Assembly (NCBI GenBank): GCA_012728155.1 | Contig: JAAYFR010000272.1 | Coordinates: 1 to 6,116 of the forward strand | Direction: 5' to 3' | Source: Bacteroidales bacterium | GTDB lineage: Bacteria > Bacteroidota > Bacteroidia > Bacteroidales > Dysgonomonadaceae | Length of the DNA: 6,116 nucleotides | Shown here: one piece after another, positions 4,251 to 6,116 of the stretch | Layout: each line of letters begins with the position of its first letter | Numbering within the stretch: the stretch's first letter is position 1 | Translations under genes and position numbers: made by a program | Notes under the pieces: model-generated | What the model was told of the DNA's origin: nothing | The model's database searches: none | Seen by the model: only the letters and a program-made list of their open reading frames with translations

Positions 4251-6116
4251 ATGACAGAAAATTTAAACAATGTGGCACCCATAGAAGATTTTGACTGGGT
4301 TGCCTATGCTGAAGGTGAAACCTACAGTAAAGAAAACAAGCAACAACTTACCGAGAGCTATGACAACACCTTGAATAAAATCAGTGACAAGGAAGTTGTA
4401 ACCGGTATTGTAACCTCCATGAACAAACGCGAAGTGGTTGTAAACATCGGCTACAAATCCGATGGTGTAGTATCGATGAATGAGTTCCGTTACAACCCCA
4501 ATCTAAAAATTGGCGATGAAGTAGAAGTCTACATCGAAAGCCAAGAAGATAAAAAAGGACAATTAATCCTCTCTCACAAAAAAGCACGTGCTTCACGCTC
4601 CTGGGATCGCGTCAATGCTGCGCTTGAAAACAACGAAGTGATCAATGGATATATCAAATGCCGCACAAAAGGCGGTATGATCGTAGATGTATTCGGCATC
4701 GAGGCATTCCTCCCCGGATCACAAATCGATGTGAAACCAATCCGTGACTACGATATTTTTGTCGATAAAACAATGGAGTTCAAGGTGGTAAAGATCAACC
4801 CTGAATACAAAAACGTGGTGGTATCGCACAAAGCACTGATTGAGGAAGAACTCGAACAGCAGAAAAAAGAGATCATCTCAAAACTCGAAAAAGGTCAGGT
4901 ACTCGAAGGTATCGTAAAGAATATCACCTCTTACGGTGTATTCGTCGACTTGGGTGGTGTGGACGGCCTCGTACATATTACCGATCTCTCCTGGGGACGT
5001 ATCCAGCACCCGGACGAAGTGGTAAAACTGGACGACAAGATCAACGTGGTTATCCTTGATTTCGACAACGAGAAAAAGCGTATTGCACTTGGTCTGAAGC
5101 AACTGACTCCGCACCCTTGGGATTCTTTGAGTGAAACATTGAAAGTGGGTGATATCGTAAAAGGAAAAGTGGTTGTGATTGCCGATTATGGCGCATTTGT
5201 AGAGATCGCTCCAGGGGTAGAAGGATTAATCCATGTTTCGGAAATGAGCTGGACACAACATCTGCACAGTGCACAGGACTTTATGACGGTAAACGAAGAG
5301 GTGGAAGCCGTTATCCTGACACTCGATCGTGATGAACGTAAAATGTCTCTCGGCATCAAACAACTCAAACCCGATCCATGGGAAAATATTGAACAGAAAT
5401 ATCCGGTGGGCAGCACGCACACCGCTACCGTACGTAACTTCACCAACTTCGGCGCCTTTGTCGAAATTGAAGATGGCGTAGAAGGATTGATCCATATCTC
5501 CGACCTTTCCTGGACAAAGAAGATCAAACATCCGAGTGAAGTGACTGAGATCGGTGCTCCGATAGAAGTTCAAGTACTCGATATCGACAAAGAAAATCGT
5601 CGTTTGAGCCTTGGTCACAAACAACTGGAAGAAAATCCATGGGATGTATTTGAAACCATCTTCACTGTAGGTTCTATCCATGAAGGTATTATTATTGAGA
5701 TGCTCGACAAGGGGGCTGTTGTGTCACTGCCCTACGGCGTGGAAGGATTCGCTACTCCCAAACATCTTGTAAAAGAGGACAACTCTCAAGCACAGATGGA
5801 TGAAAAACTGGATTTCAAAGTGATTGAATTCAATAAAGATGCCAAGCGCATCATTGTCTCTCACAGCCGTATCCATGAAGATCTGGCCGATGACTCCAGG
5901 AAGAAGAGCAGCAAACGTACCGGAGGAGGTAGAAAAGAAGGAGGCAGCGATGTTGTTGCCGCAATCCCTGTAATGGAAAAAACTACATTGGGCGACATCG
6001 AAGAGTTGGCGGCACTGAAAGAGAAACTCGACAGCCAAAAGATCGAAGCGCTTAACAAAAAGATGAAACAGGAGGAGGCTGCAAAAGCAAAAGCTGCAAA
6101 AGCAAAAGCAAAAGAA
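4251..6116 (+). CDS. rpsA: 30S ribosomal protein S1 (3' end beyond window)
   Basis: The reading frame is open for 622 codons from ATG to the right edge, with no stop, so the C-terminus is missing. S1 binds mRNA on the small subunit and helps start translation. Six S1 RNA-binding repeats are visible, at about residues 49-115, 129-199, 215-284, 299-370, 386-457 and 473-541. Repeats 3 to 5 are the most alike, each with a YGVFVDL/YGAFVEI/FGAFVEI strand followed by GLVHITDLSW, GLIHVSEMSW or GLIHISDLSW. Repeats 1, 2 and 6 diverge, as is usual; the first two are the ribosome-binding ones in E. coli. After about residue 543 the protein becomes basic and low-complexity (KKSSKRTGGGRK), then a charged helix ending in Ala/Lys alternation. 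E. coli S1 has 557 residues, so this is longer, as in other Bacteroidota from memory. It has its own promoter. Confidence 0.97.
   Translation, partial: MTENLNNVAPIEDFDWVAYAEGETYSKENKQQLTESYDNTLNKISDKEVVTGIVTSMNKREVVVNIGYKSDGVVSMNEFRYNPNLKIGDEVEVYIESQEDKKGQLILSHKKARASRSWDRVNAALENNEVINGYIKCRTKGGMIVDVFGIEAFLPGSQIDVKPIRDYDIFVDKTMEFKVVKINPEYKNVVVSHKALIEEELEQQKKEIISKLEKGQVLEGIVKNITSYGVFVDLGGVDGLVHITDLSWGRIQHPDEVVKLDDKINVVILDFDNEKKRIALGLKQLTPHPWDSLSETLKVGDIVKGKVVVIADYGAFVEIAPGVEGLIHVSEMSWTQHLHSAQDFMTVNEEVEAVILTLDRDERKMSLGIKQLKPDPWENIEQKYPVGSTHTATVRNFTNFGAFVEIEDGVEGLIHISDLSWTKKIKHPSEVTEIGAPIEVQVLDIDKENRRLSLGHKQLEENPWDVFETIFTVGSIHEGIIIEMLDKGAVVSLPYGVEGFATPKHLVKEDNSQAQMDEKLDFKVIEFNKDAKRIIVSHSRIHEDLADDSRKKSSKRTGGGRKEGGSDVVAAIPVMEKTTLGDIEELAALKEKLDSQKIEALNKKMKQEEAAKAKAAKAKAKE

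Noticed and set aside
5226..5681. Minus-strand 151-codon frame inside rpsA, with other antisense frames at 5186-5527 and 4878-5114
   Set aside because: They are mirror frames over the S1 repeats, show no recognisable domain, and have no promoter or start context of their own.

Overview
The window reads as ordinary chromosomal DNA of a Bacteroidota bacterium, most likely order Bacteroidales. The lineage call rests on three things: near-family-typical Bacteroidales versions of PdxJ, ExbB and ribosomal protein S1; a textbook Bacteroidota promoter (TTG, 20 nt, TACCTTTG) ahead of the S1 gene; and start codons preceded by A-rich or T-rich sequence with no Shine-Dalgarno site. A family such as Dysgonomonadaceae is possible, but this is inference.

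Layout. Positions 1-86 hold no gene. A minus-strand gene (87-464) encodes a small ACT-like protein that matches the C-terminal half of a Bacteroidales CBS-domain protein but lacks the CBS pair. A 103-nt divergent intergenic region with a palindrome and a possible promoter separates it from a plus-strand series: pdxJ (pyridoxine 5'-phosphate synthase), exbB, exbD, a tonB-like transducer, a DJ-1/PfpI-family gene, and rpsA (30S ribosomal protein S1), which runs off the right edge without a stop codon. The exbB-exbD gap holds a degenerate 8-nt tandem repeat. The 234-nt gap before rpsA holds a 19-nt palindrome and the strong promoter.

How the genes fit together. exbB, exbD and the tonB-like gene encode a complete inner-membrane energy-transduction set: an ExbB/ExbD proton channel plus a transducer that spans the periplasm to outer-membrane receptors. 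pdxJ lies 65 nt upstream of exbB on the same strand and may be cotranscribed; its link to TonB function is positional, not biochemical. The DJ-1-family gene follows the transducer after 74 nt and could be the last gene of the same transcript. rpsA has its own promoter.

I found no mobile element, CRISPR array, RNA gene or evident new multi-gene system. The items most worth a second look are the CBS-less ACT protein, the 8-nt repeat tract, the two intergenic palindromes, and a 10-nt match that creates very short reading frames ahead of both the DJ-1 gene and rpsA.
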